From assembly GCA_964502215.1 (NCBI GenBank), contig CAZCUN010000013.1, positions 1 through 64,000 of the forward strand: DNA of 64,000 bases, in the 5' to 3' direction. This document shows, piece after piece, positions 24,753-34,161 of this stretch. Origin of the DNA: JAALLB01 sp964502215. GTDB lineage: Bacteria > Pseudomonadota > Alphaproteobacteria > Rhizobiales > Rhizobiaceae. The translations under genes were made by a program, and so were the position numbers. The notes under the pieces are model-generated. The model had not been told where the DNA came from, ran no database searches, and was given only the letters and a program-made list of their open reading frames with translations. The first letter of the stretch is position 1. The number at the start of each line of letters is the position of its first letter.

Positions 24753-26210
24753 ATGCTTGCTTCGGCTCAAGAATTTAAAATACAAACAAATTACATTAAT
24801 GGGAATTGGGTTGATGCGGATAGTGGTGAGACGTTTGATGTAAAAAATCCTGCGACAGGTGAGGTGATTGGAACAGTTCCAATGTGTGGAGCGGCAGAAA
24901 CAAAACGTGCCATTGATGCAGCCAATGAGGCTTTCAAAACATTTAAGAAAACATCGGTTGTTGAACGTGTAAACATGTTGCGTCGTCTGCATGATTTAAT
25001 TCTTGAAAATGATGAGGCGCTTGCTCAATTATTATCAGAAGAACAAGGAAAGCCAATTGCCGAAGCTAGAGGGGAAGTTCGTTTTTCTGCTTCATATGTT
25101 ATGTGGTTTGCGGAAGAGGCCAGACGCGTTTATGGCGACACAGTACCATCCCCATGGGCTGATCGCCGTATTATGGTGACTAAAGAACCAGTAGGTGTTG
25201 TCGGTGCAATTACACCTTGGAATTTCCCTTCATCAATGCTTGCTCGTAAAATTGCACCAGCTGTTGCAGCTGGGTGCACGATTGTTTGTAAGCCAGCAGA
25301 AGCAACACCATATTCTGGTATAGCATGGGGTATGTTGTGTGAAAAAGCTGGCATCCCAGCAGGTGTCGTCAATGTATTAACAGGTGATCCAATTTCGATT
25401 GGTAAAGAGCTAACAGGCAATCCACTGGTCAGCAAAATTACATTTACAGGCTCAACACGTGTAGGTAAAATTTTAATGACTCAGTCCGTTCCAACGGTCA
25501 AAAAGATATCTATGGAGATGGGCGGAAATGCGCCTTTCCTCGTCTTTGATGATGCTGATATTGATAGTGCAGTTGAAGGTGCGATTGCATCTAAGTTCCG
25601 TAACTCTGGTCAAACCTGTGTTTGTACCAACCGCATTTATGCACAAGCTGGAATTTACGACAAATTCATTGAGAAGTTTTCTAAAGCAACGCAGGCTATG
25701 AAAGTTGGTCAAGCTAATGAAGAAGGCGTTGTTCAAGGCCCTCTTATTAATGAGGCGGCGGTTTCTAAAACTGAAGAGTTTGTCAAAGACGCTCTTGATA
25801 AGGGTGGCAAGATTGTAACAGGCGGTAAGCGCCACGAACTTGGTAATGGTTTTTTTGAACCAACCGTTATTTCAGACGCAACACAAGATATGATGTTCTC
25901 GCAAGACGAGATTTTTGGGCCGGTTGCACCTGTTTATAAATTTGAGACAGAAGAAGAAGTAATTGCAAGAGCCAATGACACAGATTTTGGTCTTGCCTGC
26001 TATTTCTATACTCAAGATTTAGGCCGTACATTCCGTGTGATGGAAGGGCTTGAATATGGTCTTGTGGGTGTTAATGAAGGCGTCATCACTGCAGTTGAAG
26101 CGCCCTTTGGTGGCTTTAAACAATCGGGCGTCGGCAAAGAGGGTGGCCATCAAGGCATTCAAGATTATCTGGAAGAAAAATATGTATGTATTGGCGGCCT
26201 AGGTATGTAG
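24753..26210 (+). CDS. gabD: NAD(P)-dependent succinate-semialdehyde dehydrogenase
   Basis: Aldehyde dehydrogenase-superfamily enzyme, 485 residues from the ATG at 24753, which has TTGGAG 7 bases upstream (an ATG at 24732 lacks such a site). The catalytic Glu is in MEMGGNAPFLVFDDAD and the nucleophilic Cys in NSGQTCVCTNRIYAQ, both diagnostic. The GQTCVCTNR and SGVGKEGGHQGIQDYLEEKY blocks are typical of succinate/glutarate semialdehyde dehydrogenases, linking it to the end of the GABA shunt. No gabT or GABA permease is adjacent, so the in vivo substrate is inferred from family resemblance. Confidence 0.88.
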   Translation: MLASAQEFKIQTNYINGNWVDADSGETFDVKNPATGEVIGTVPMCGAAETKRAIDAANEAFKTFKKTSVVERVNMLRRLHDLILENDEALAQLLSEEQGKPIAEARGEVRFSASYVMWFAEEARRVYGDTVPSPWADRRIMVTKEPVGVVGAITPWNFPSSMLARKIAPAVAAGCTIVCKPAEATPYSGIAWGMLCEKAGIPAGVVNVLTGDPISIGKELTGNPLVSKITFTGSTRVGKILMTQSVPTVKKISMEMGGNAPFLVFDDADIDSAVEGAIASKFRNSGQTCVCTNRIYAQAGIYDKFIEKFSKATQAMKVGQANEEGVVQGPLINEAAVSKTEEFVKDALDKGGKIVTGGKRHELGNGFFEPTVISDATQDMMFSQDEIFGPVAPVYKFETEEEVIARANDTDFGLACYFYTQDLGRTFRVMEGLEYGLVGVNEGVITAVEAPFGGFKQSGVGKEGGHQGIQDYLEEKYVCIGGLGM

Positions 26211-26211
26211 C

Positions 26212-26559
26212 TCAGGCCGTTGCTGCAATTAAGATGCCGCCAATTATAAAAACACTACCAATTGCAATGCGAATGCCAATAGGCTCGCCCAAAACGTAAT
26301 GTGACATAACTGGCACTAAAATAAAGGCAAGTGACATAAACAGATATGCTGTTGAAAGTGGCACTTGCCGTATCGCTAATATCCAAGCAATTGTTGCGAC
26401 GCCATATATGGCAAGGGAACCTAAAAAAATTCCCAGTGCCGTATAATCTGTCGTAAGCGCTATAAAGCCCTTATCTCCAATGCGTGTACTCACAATTTTG
26501 AACATGACTTGGCCAACGGCCAAAACACTTACAACGCAAAGGATAATGAAATAATTCAT
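26212..26559 (-). CDS. Small EmrE/EamA-like membrane transporter (ArnE/ArnF-like flippase candidate)
   Basis: 115 residues with four predicted transmembrane helices. The blocks AWILAIRQVPLSTAYLFMSL and VLGEPIGIRIAIGSVFIIGGI are typical of the small multidrug resistance/ArnE-F fold. Its start overlaps the stop of the methyltransferase gene (TAATG), which is followed upstream by a GT2 polyprenyl-phosphate glycosyltransferase. In characterised pathways such small proteins flip undecaprenyl-phosphate sugars. That role is inferred here from context only. Confidence 0.75.
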   Translation of the reverse strand: MNYFIILCVVSVLAVGQVMFKIVSTRIGDKGFIALTTDYTALGIFLGSLAIYGVATIAWILAIRQVPLSTAYLFMSLAFILVPVMSHYVLGEPIGIRIAIGSVFIIGGILIAATA

Positions 26560-27245
26560 TATGCTTCAATCTTGATATTTGCTGCATAAATCAGGTTAAG
26601 ATCTGGCAGAGGTACGCGAAGAGGCCACCAAGTTGCTTTCACGTCCTTGTAGTAATAGTTGATGAATGTGTTGAGGTTGTAAATTGAATTTACATGCTCT
26701 CGCGCCATCCAATAATCATATTCAAGACCCGCAGTTTCGGCACGTTTGCGAACACCAATCATGCGACCAAAACGCCAAGCAAAACCAGGGTCACACGGCA
26801 AAACCAATGATAAAGTACCACCTGGCTTAATCACGCGTGTCCACTCTCGTAAAATCTCATGTGGATTAATCAAGTGCTCTAAAACATGCGTTGCAATAAC
26901 ACGGTCAAATGAATGATCTTCAAAAGATAACTTACGTGCATCTTCAACTTGATAATCATATCTTTCATCACCCTTGAAGCGCTCACGTGATTGATCAAGC
27001 ATTCGGTCATTACCATCTGTAATCAGGTATTTATCAAATGTGTGTTTAACGGTTAAAGGGTGCTGTCCTGAACCAGCCCCAATCTCAAGAACTTGAGAAA
27101 AGTGGTCTTGCTCTGTGAATGCATTTTCCAAAACAACATGTGAGTGCGACAATACTTTTGAGGAAAGGTTGCCTGAATAATTTAGCTTCTCGTAGTTTTC
27201 TTCAAACTGCGTTAAATAAGCGTCGTAATCTGGTTCTGTCTTCAT
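26559..27245 (-). CDS. Class I SAM-dependent methyltransferase
   Basis: 228 residues. The SAM-binding motif I is VLEIGAGSGQHPL, motif II includes YQVEDARKLSFEDHSFD, and HVLEHLINPHEILREWTRVI then KPGGTLSLVLPCDPGFAW follows, the Methyltransf_11 pattern. The substrate is unknown. It lies between a polyprenyl-phosphate glycosyltransferase (18-base gap) and a small flippase (overlapping), so it may methylate a lipid-linked sugar or glycan. Confidence 0.85.
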   Translation of the reverse strand: MKTEPDYDAYLTQFEENYEKLNYSGNLSSKVLSHSHVVLENAFTEQDHFSQVLEIGAGSGQHPLTVKHTFDKYLITDGNDRMLDQSRERFKGDERYDYQVEDARKLSFEDHSFDRVIATHVLEHLINPHEILREWTRVIKPGGTLSLVLPCDPGFAWRFGRMIGVRKRAETAGLEYDYWMAREHVNSIYNLNTFINYYYKDVKATWWPLRVPLPDLNLIYAANIKIEA

Positions 27246-27263
27246 GGTTACGTATAATCCTTA

Positions 27264-28175
27264 TTAAGTGATATTATAGAACATGCGTTTGACTTCAGCG
27301 CGAAAGCGCTTGATTGAGTCGAGAATAACGCCTGCTGTAAATGAAAGCATTGCAATCAGCACAATGCCTGTTGAAAGCACTGCTGTTGGAATAAGCGAAA
27401 CTTCTGGGTTTTGCAGATAGTCAAAAAAGACTGGCAAAAATACCAAAACAGCTAATAATATGCCCATTAGACCGATGAGTGAAAAGAAATAAAGCGGTTT
27501 ATATTCTTTCATCAAAACAATGATCGTTTTTAAAATACGTGCACCATCTTTAAAAGTTGAAAGCTTACTTTCCGACCCTTCGGCACGGTCTGAATATTTG
27601 GTGGAAATTTCTTTTACAGGCAAACGCAGCTGAGAGGCGTGAGCTGAAAGTTCAGTTTCAATTTCGAAACCTTGCGAAAGGGCAGGGAAGCTTTTTACAA
27701 AGCGACGACTGAACCCACGGTAGCCTGAAAAAATATCTGAAAAATCCTGACCAAGAGAAACATTGTATAAAAAGTTAAACATGCTGTTGCCAAAGGCGTG
27801 GCCTGAGCGTTCATGTTTTTCCAATGCGCCTGAACGTGTTCCCACAACCATATCAATATTATTACGAACTGCTTCTACTATTTCAGGAGCAGCACTTGGG
27901 TCGTAAGTGTCATCGCCGTCAATCATCAAATAGATTTCAGAATCGATTTCAGAAAACATCCGACGCACGACATTGCCTTTGCCTGGGCGTGGTTCAAACC
28001 CAATAATTGCGCCAGCTTTCTTTGCAACTTCTGCGGTTTTATCCGTCGAGTTATTGTCATAAACATGAACAGAACAGCCAGGTAGGGCTGCCTTGAAGTC
28101 TTTTACAACTTTAGCAATTGCAATTTCTTCATTCATGCAAGGAATTATTACAGCTACATCTGAGTATTTTGCCAC
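27264..28175 (-). CDS. GT2 family polyprenyl-phosphate glycosyltransferase
   Basis: 303 residues. Residues 1-220 are a GT-A domain of the DPM1/ArnC type: AVIIPCMNEEIAIAKVV, DNNSTDKT, and the metal-binding IDGDDTYDP. Residues about 225-290 hold two transmembrane helices, as in membrane-bound polyprenyl-phosphate sugar synthases. It probably transfers a sugar from a nucleotide donor to undecaprenyl phosphate on the cytoplasmic face. The methyltransferase and flippase genes follow; the divergent GT-C-like pair, 116 bases away, would be the natural consumer of its product. Sugar identity is unknown. Confidence 0.88.
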   Translation of the reverse strand: MAKYSDVAVIIPCMNEEIAIAKVVKDFKAALPGCSVHVYDNNSTDKTAEVAKKAGAIIGFEPRPGKGNVVRRMFSEIDSEIYLMIDGDDTYDPSAAPEIVEAVRNNIDMVVGTRSGALEKHERSGHAFGNSMFNFLYNVSLGQDFSDIFSGYRGFSRRFVKSFPALSQGFEIETELSAHASQLRLPVKEISTKYSDRAEGSESKLSTFKDGARILKTIIVLMKEYKPLYFFSLIGLMGILLAVLVFLPVFFDYLQNPEVSLIPTAVLSTGIVLIAMLSFTAGVILDSIKRFRAEVKRMFYNIT

Positions 28176-28291
28176 GTCACGCCACCATTAGAATTAGACT
28201 TTCGCGATAATATTCATGTGAGGTAAAAATAGCATTAATCATTGGTCACTATATTCTACACATATTTAAGAAAAATGATTCGGATCTATGA

Positions 28292-30130
28292 ATGAATTTA
28301 TCAGCCTCTGAGAAAATGGAATATTCAAATGAATACTCATGGGCAAAGGTCTTAATCTGGGCCTTTCTTTTCTATCTGGTTTGGAATTGGAAGAGCATGG
28401 TCTTGCTTTATGGTGAAGGGGTTCTTCCAGGCCCTGATGATTTTTTGAGATTAAGCCAAGTAGAAAATTGGATAAGTGGTCAAAGCTGGTATGATCTAAG
28501 GGCTTATAGAATATTTCCACCCTTAGGCGCTGATATTCATTGGAGCAGATTTGCTGATGCACCACTTGGTTTATTGGTTGTTGTTTTTGAGCGTTTTACA
28601 GATCTAAAAACAGCAGGACGCCTTGCTGCAATTGTATGGCCGCTTATATTATTTCTGACTACGCTTAGCGCGATGGTCGCAGTTTGTGATCGCATAGCGG
28701 GTAAACAATATCGATTGCTGGCTTTGTTGTTTTTCGTAATGTCCATAACAACGCTTGCTGAATTTAAACCAGGGCGCATTGATCATCATAATCTTCAAAT
28801 TTTAATTCTAGCCTTTATTATGCTTGGTTTTGTTGGTGGGCTTGGTAGATTTTCAAATTATTTCATAGGAGTTTTGATATCCCTATCAGTCGTTATCGGG
28901 CTGGATTTGCTTTTAATAATTGTTGCCATAATAAGTTTTTTTGCCTTGGAATGGTGCTTTCAAAAAGAGGGTTCAATTAAAAGGCTGAGCCATTTAGGAA
29001 TTGGCATGAGCCTGTCAGCTTTTGCATTCTACATAATAAGCTTTCCAATAGATCGATGGCTATCAAACAATGCCTGCGATGCTTTTTCACTTGTATATGT
29101 GTTTGCCTTAGTGGTTTTGTCAGGTGCGTTTATCGCATTGGCGATGCTTTCAAATACAAATTTACTTTCAGGCAAAGCCGTATTTTTTAAAAGAGCGTTT
29201 GTTGGCGGCGTGTTTGGGTTGATAACAATCGCATCGATATTCGCAATATTTCCAAACTGCTTAGAAGGGCCATTAGGCACGATAGATGCCGAATTAAAGT
29301 TACGGTGGTTAGACAAGGTTGTGGAAGCAAAAGGGCTGATTGAAAATATCGCAATTGATCCAGCAAATGGGATCACTCAAGCAATTTATCTTGGTATCAT
29401 GCTCTTTGTGATGCTTGCGGTCTTGCTCAAAAAACAAGCCTCAAAGCCAGAACTTTTAATCATTGGGTTTATTGTTTTAATTTGTATTCTTGGCGCTTTT
29501 TATCAAACAAGAATTCTCCGCACAGGGCTTTATGCAGTAATCCCATTTACTGTAATATTTATCGCCATGTCAGGTGAGTGGTTCACAAAAATATTTGCAG
29601 GCAAGAAGTTTATTATTCATTCTATTCAAAGTGTGCTCTGCGTTCTTCTAACATCAGCCTTTTGGTTTATAATGGGTGCGTTTGCTCCGATAAATTCAGA
29701 TCAAAATGTTGAAGCTTCCGATACAGCAGAATTAATAAATAGCACAGAGCAGCCGCTAATTTGCACCAGTGATAAAGCGCAAGCGGTTCTGGCAAGCGCA
29801 GAAAAAGGGCATGTTATTTCTGATCTGAATACAGCAACTTCAATTCTAATTCATACAAATCATAGCGTTGAGGCCAGTTCATATCACCGCAATGGAAGAA
29901 GTATTCTAAACGTTATCAGCTTCTTTGATGCTTTGCCTAAAGACAGTAAAAAAATCGCAGAAAAACGAAAAGCAAATTATGTTGTAATTTGTAAAGTAGA
30001 TATTGTACCTAGCCCAACGAATGGGGGGCAATCTCTTGCAAGCTTAATTAAATCTAATCAACTTCCACAATGGCTAGATTGGATTTCAAAACCAGATGCG
30101 ACACTCGCTATTTTGAAAGTGCGTCATTAA
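28292..30130 (+). CDS. Multi-membrane GT-C-like glycosyltransferase candidate, copy 1
   Basis: 612 residues with about 11-13 hydrophobic helices and a C-terminal soluble domain of about 130 residues. A conserved first periplasmic loop reads GPDDFLRLSQVENW (acidic pair D49-D50), then PPLGADIHWSRFADAPLG near 77-92, and GRIDHHNLQIL near 161-171. The acidic pair in the first loop, the multi-spanning core and the periplasmic tail recall oligosaccharyltransferase/ArnT-type GT-C enzymes. The C-terminal domain holds SSYHRNGRSIL. The next gene, one base later, is a paralogue. GT-C membership is inference; homologues are usually annotated as hypothetical. The start could also be an ATG at 28316. Confidence 0.7.
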   Translation: MNLSASEKMEYSNEYSWAKVLIWAFLFYLVWNWKSMVLLYGEGVLPGPDDFLRLSQVENWISGQSWYDLRAYRIFPPLGADIHWSRFADAPLGLLVVVFERFTDLKTAGRLAAIVWPLILFLTTLSAMVAVCDRIAGKQYRLLALLFFVMSITTLAEFKPGRIDHHNLQILILAFIMLGFVGGLGRFSNYFIGVLISLSVVIGLDLLLIIVAIISFFALEWCFQKEGSIKRLSHLGIGMSLSAFAFYIISFPIDRWLSNNACDAFSLVYVFALVVLSGAFIALAMLSNTNLLSGKAVFFKRAFVGGVFGLITIASIFAIFPNCLEGPLGTIDAELKLRWLDKVVEAKGLIENIAIDPANGITQAIYLGIMLFVMLAVLLKKQASKPELLIIGFIVLICILGAFYQTRILRTGLYAVIPFTVIFIAMSGEWFTKIFAGKKFIIHSIQSVLCVLLTSAFWFIMGAFAPINSDQNVEASDTAELINSTEQPLICTSDKAQAVLASAEKGHVISDLNTATSILIHTNHSVEASSYHRNGRSILNVISFFDALPKDSKKIAEKRKANYVVICKVDIVPSPTNGGQSLASLIKSNQLPQWLDWISKPDATLAILKVRH

Positions 30131-30131
30131 G

Positions 30132-31988
30132 ATGAATACATCCGCCCAAAAAACATCGTTTATGAACAGACTGCCCGTGATATTATTTTCATGTCTGATT
30201 TATTTATGCATTTGGAATTGGTCAGGTTTTGCATTTGTATATTCAAATGGTGAGTTGGTTGGCCCGGATGATTTTCTTCGCATGTCGCAAGTTCAGGCTT
30301 GGATGAACGGGCAGGGGTGGTTTGATTTAACCGCTTATAAAATGGTGCCGCCTAGCGGGGGGGATATTCATTGGTCACGGCTGATTGATGTGCCAATTGC
30401 TGGCTTGATTTATTTTCTAAACCTCTTTGTGGAATTTAAAAACGCATCTTATTTAGCAGCAATTATCTGGCCACTCTTCTTGATGCTATCAACAATCGTA
30501 GTTTGGACTTTGATTTGTGATCGGTTTTTAGAAAATTATTTAAGATGGCTACCAGCTTTATTTGGAATTTTATCCATATCATCGATTAATCAGTTTTCAG
30601 TAGGTCGTATAGATCATCATAATATCCAGATTTTGTTTTTTGGCTTGATGGTTTTAGGGCTTGTTAATCGAGATCGCAAATGGGGTGATTATCTTATCGG
30701 ATTTGCAGCAGCTTTTTCCATGTCTGTTGGGGCAGAAACATTGATCGTAATTGTATTGGTGTTAGCAATTATTGGTATCGAATGGGCAAGCAATGCAGAT
30801 GCGCAAGGCAAGGGCATTCAAAGAGTGGGTCTATCACTCATAATCTCAAGCCTCATTCTTTATGTTTTAAACTTTCATCCAAGTGATTATTTCAACGTGC
30901 GCTTTGATGCAAATTCGTTTTTCTTTTTAATCGCATTCATCGCAATAGGATTAGCGTTTTATCTATTAGGGTTACTATCACCATATGTTGCCACTAATCG
31001 CTTTAGTAAAACCTTATTGCTAAGGTTAGGTTTAGGCGTTGTTTCAGTCACCGCGCTGCTTTTTGTTTTGTCGCTTAAGTTTCCAAATTATTTGGGCGAT
31101 CCTTTTTCTGCGATGAGTAATGAAGCCAAAGTTAGATGGTTAAACTATGTTAGCGAAGCAAAGTCGCTATCAATTGTATTAAGTGATTTTCCATTCCATT
31201 GGTTGTCTACGGTTGGATATTATCTGTTCATTTTATTGATTTGCTTAGTTGTTTTACTTAATAAGCAATTCAGAACAACAAAAGTAATAAGCTTGTATCT
31301 TATACTTCTAGCCTGCGTTTTAGGTATGATATGGCAAGTCCGTGTTATCAGAACAGCCGCATTTCTCGTCGTACCTTTTTGTACAATTTTTACAATGATA
31401 TGTTGGGGGTATTTTAAGAAGAAATATGAGACTGAGAAACTTTTCCTATACGGCTTTCATTCTGGCGTCGTTATGTTTCAAATCTCGATTTTTTGGTACA
31501 TTGCCGGTGCGTTATTTTTTCCTTTACAAGAGACGAAATCTGTTGAGCAAGTCACAAGCAACGAAGCAGTTATGCTTAGTGATAAAAAAATTATAAGAAG
31601 AGAAGAAGAGCATTGTATTGCAGAGTTTGATTTTAGCTATCTTAACACCTTTGCAAAAACGAATATTGTTTCAGACCTTACAACCAGTACCGCACTGATG
31701 TTCCATACCAAACATGCGATTGTGTCTGGCCCCTACCATCGCAATGAGCGAGCAATTTTAGATACATTAGATTTTATGGGGGCAAGTCAGGCAAAAGCCA
31801 AAGCAGTTGCTAAAAAATATAGTCTTACGCATATGGCTTTTTGTACAGGAAAATATGCAAACAATTCTCGCGACTATGCCAAGCTTTCTGTGACAGATTT
31901 ACTCTTGAATAACGCAATTCCAAACTGGTTAGAAGAGGTTTCACCAGATGGTGACCGAATACGTGTGTTTAAAATCACCGCAAATTAA
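30132..31988 (+). CDS. Multi-membrane GT-C-like glycosyltransferase candidate, copy 2
   Basis: 618 residues, paralogous to the upstream gene along its full length. Matching motifs are GPDDFLRMSQVQAWMNGQGW, PPSGGDIHWSRLIDVP and VGRIDHHNIQILFF, and in the C-terminal soluble domain SGPYHRNERAIL. Both copies keep the acidic pair, the HWSR block, the DHHN block and the YHRN block, so both are probably active but may differ in donor or acceptor. The one-base gap makes co-translation likely. Function as a periplasmic sugar transferase is inferred from topology and the adjacent GT2, methyltransferase and flippase genes. Confidence 0.7.
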   Translation: MNTSAQKTSFMNRLPVILFSCLIYLCIWNWSGFAFVYSNGELVGPDDFLRMSQVQAWMNGQGWFDLTAYKMVPPSGGDIHWSRLIDVPIAGLIYFLNLFVEFKNASYLAAIIWPLFLMLSTIVVWTLICDRFLENYLRWLPALFGILSISSINQFSVGRIDHHNIQILFFGLMVLGLVNRDRKWGDYLIGFAAAFSMSVGAETLIVIVLVLAIIGIEWASNADAQGKGIQRVGLSLIISSLILYVLNFHPSDYFNVRFDANSFFFLIAFIAIGLAFYLLGLLSPYVATNRFSKTLLLRLGLGVVSVTALLFVLSLKFPNYLGDPFSAMSNEAKVRWLNYVSEAKSLSIVLSDFPFHWLSTVGYYLFILLICLVVLLNKQFRTTKVISLYLILLACVLGMIWQVRVIRTAAFLVVPFCTIFTMICWGYFKKKYETEKLFLYGFHSGVVMFQISIFWYIAGALFFPLQETKSVEQVTSNEAVMLSDKKIIRREEEHCIAEFDFSYLNTFAKTNIVSDLTTSTALMFHTKHAIVSGPYHRNERAILDTLDFMGASQAKAKAVAKKYSLTHMAFCTGKYANNSRDYAKLSVTDLLLNNAIPNWLEEVSPDGDRIRVFKITAN

Positions 31989-32117
31989 AAAACCCCTTTG
32001 CAACACGCGTGTCGCGTGGTAACAGCAATCGTCAATCCATATGTTTTTAAAACGGACGGGTAACGGATAATTATATCCACAAGTCTTGAATTGGGATTGG
32101 CGTTAGCCAAGAAAAAT

Positions 32118-33620
32118 ATGTCAAAAATTGTAACTTCAGCTTCTGGAGAAATGGCACTCACATTTGATGATGTGTTGTTGCAACCAGGTCTTTCAAATGT
32201 AATGCCAGGGCAGGTGGATATCTCGTCACGTGTCGCAGAAGGCATTGGTCTTAATATGCCAATTCTATCAGCAGCGATGGATACGGTAACCGAATCCAGA
32301 TTAGCAATTGCGATGGCGCAAGCGGGGGGTATGGGCGTTATTCACCGTAACCTTGAGCCTGCTTTACAGGCGGAGGAAGTGCGTCAGGTCAAAAAGTTTG
32401 AATCTGGCATGGTTGTAAACCCGCTAACGATTGGCCCTGATGCAACTCTAGCTGATGCAAAAGCTTTGATGAAAGCCAATAATATTTCGGGTGTTCCAGT
32501 CGTAGATGCAGGCGATGCTGGCGGTCATGTTACGGGTAAGTTGATCGGTATTTTGACAAACAGAGATGTGCGCTTTGCATCAAACCCGAAGCAAAAAGTT
32601 CGTGAGTTGATGACCCATGAAAATCTTATTACGGTTAAAGAAGGCGTTGATCCTCAAGAAGCAAAACGTTTATTGCACCAGTACCGTATTGAAAAGCTTT
32701 TAGTTGTTGATGCGGATTATCAGTGCGTTGGTTTGATTACTGTCAAAGATATCGAGAAATCAAAACTCAACCCAAATGCTGCAAAAGATGAGCAGGGCAG
32801 ATTGCGCGTGGCTGCTGCAACAACGGTTGGTGATGACGGTATTGAAAGAGCTGAACGTTTAATGGATGCAGGCGTTGATTTGCTGGTCGTAGACACAGCA
32901 CATGGTCACAGCCAAAAGGTTCTCGATGCGGTTTCTCATATCAAGAAACTCTCAAACTCAATAAAAATTCTGGCAGGGAATGTTGCAACTGCCGACGGCA
33001 CAAAAGCATTGATTGATGCAGGTGCTGATGCAGTTAAAGTTGGAATTGGACCTGGTTCAATTTGTACAACACGTATTGTTGCAGGCGTCGGTGTTCCGCA
33101 ACTTTCTGCAATTATGTCTGCGGTTGAAGCAGCACAAAAAGCGGATATCCCTATTGTAGCGGATGGCGGTATAAAATATTCAGGCGACATAGCAAAGGCA
33201 ATTGCAGCAGGCGCTTCTGTTGTAATGGTGGGATCACTTCTTGCAGGTACGGAAGAAAGCCCAGGTGAAGTTTATCTACACCAAGGTCGCTCGTATAAAT
33301 CATATCGCGGTATGGGTTCTGTTGGTGCGATGGCACGCGGTTCTGCTGATCGATATTTTCAAGCAGAAGTAACAGACAGCTTAAAATTAGTACCAGAAGG
33401 TGTGGAAGGGCAAGTTCCTTACAAGGGGCCAGCAGGTGCGGTCATTCATCAACTTGCTGGTGGTTTAAAAGCTGCTATGGGTTATGTTGGTGGCGAAGAC
33501 ATCAAAGACTATCAGAACAAAGCAACGTTTGTTCGTATTTCAAATGCAGGCTTAAGAGAAAGCCATGCGCATGATGTTACGATCACGCGTGAAAGCCCTA
33601 ATTATCACAGAACGACTTAG
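32118..33620 (+). CDS. guaB: Inosine-5'-monophosphate dehydrogenase
   Basis: Oxidises IMP to XMP, the rate-limiting step to guanine nucleotides. From the ATG at 32118 it has 500 residues; an in-frame TTG at 32091 is less likely. The N-terminal block LTFDDVLLQPGLSNVMPG, two CBS domains at about residues 95-210, the catalytic-loop GSICTTRIVAGVGVPQ with its nucleophilic Cys, and GYVGG near the end are diagnostic. guaA lies 2.6 kb downstream with an RNA methyltransferase gene between them. The last codons and stop sit inside a 10-bp tandem repeat that continues downstream. Confidence 0.97.
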   Translation: MSKIVTSASGEMALTFDDVLLQPGLSNVMPGQVDISSRVAEGIGLNMPILSAAMDTVTESRLAIAMAQAGGMGVIHRNLEPALQAEEVRQVKKFESGMVVNPLTIGPDATLADAKALMKANNISGVPVVDAGDAGGHVTGKLIGILTNRDVRFASNPKQKVRELMTHENLITVKEGVDPQEAKRLLHQYRIEKLLVVDADYQCVGLITVKDIEKSKLNPNAAKDEQGRLRVAAATTVGDDGIERAERLMDAGVDLLVVDTAHGHSQKVLDAVSHIKKLSNSIKILAGNVATADGTKALIDAGADAVKVGIGPGSICTTRIVAGVGVPQLSAIMSAVEAAQKADIPIVADGGIKYSGDIAKAIAAGASVVMVGSLLAGTEESPGEVYLHQGRSYKSYRGMGSVGAMARGSADRYFQAEVTDSLKLVPEGVEGQVPYKGPAGAVIHQLAGGLKAAMGYVGGEDIKDYQNKATFVRISNAGLRESHAHDVTITRESPNYHRTT

Positions 33621-33658
33621 AACAACTTAGAACAACTTAGAACGACCTAATACAACTT
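33609..33658. repeat. 10-bp tandem repeat across the guaB stop codon
   Basis: Five degenerate copies of AGAACAACTT (variants AGAACGACTT, AGAACGACCT, AATACAACTT) run from inside the last guaB codons through the stop codon at 33618-33620 and on to 14 bases before the MAPEG start. Every unit carries a TAG or TAA in the same relative place, so each new copy duplicates the stop region. Confidence 0.85.
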
Positions 33659-33671
33659 AGAAAGTTTGAAA

Positions 33672-34127
33672 ATGGATATTGATTTTTTATGGTTTGCTGC
33701 GCCGCTTTGGAAGCTGAAACTTTTGATGTTGATTATCGTTGCTCAAATTGTGTTGACGATTTGGCTTTATATAAAAATGAGCAATGCACGAATAGCTGCT
33801 CGAAATGCTGGAACGATTACACCAGAAGATTATAGCGTCGTTGGAAATGAACCAGAAGAACTAGCAATTTATACAAGAGCATTAGCAAATCAGTTTGAAT
33901 TACCAGTTTTGTTCTATGTCGTAATTTTAGCGAGCATAGCACTTGGTGTTTCAAGCTTAATTACTGTTTTCCTAGGTTTCGTATTTGTTTTAATCAGAGT
34001 ATTACATGCAAGAGAAATGCTCGATGGGAATAATGTTTTAAGAAGACGTACGCTCTTTATCAATTGCATGCGTGTTTTCATTCTTATGGTTGTTGAGCTA
34101 GTAATCTCAAGTTTTCTCTTTTTATAA
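33672..34127 (+). CDS. MAPEG-family membrane protein
   Basis: 151 residues from the ATG at 33672 (a TTG at 33666 is in frame). About four transmembrane helices. The family block is ANQFELPVLFYVVILAS followed by RVLHAREMLDGNNVLRRRT, matching the ALANQFE..PVLFY pattern of bacterial MAPEG proteins (membrane-associated eicosanoid and glutathione metabolism). The physiological substrate is unknown. It sits between guaB and the rsmB-like gene and is probably in the same transcription unit. Confidence 0.85.
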   Translation: MDIDFLWFAAPLWKLKLLMLIIVAQIVLTIWLYIKMSNARIAARNAGTITPEDYSVVGNEPEELAIYTRALANQFELPVLFYVVILASIALGVSSLITVFLGFVFVLIRVLHAREMLDGNNVLRRRTLFINCMRVFILMVVELVISSFLFL

Positions 34128-34161
34128 AGCTAGATTTTTTTATTGATAGGCGGTTTTACTA

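Noticed and set aside
31989..32117. Regulatory element before guaB (palindrome ACACGCGTGT)
   Set aside because: The 10-bp palindrome is short and isolated; no G-box riboswitch-like or terminator structure could be supported.
33609..33658. Possible CRISPR-like array
   Set aside because: Units are 10 bp, contiguous and without spacers; it is a simple tandem repeat.
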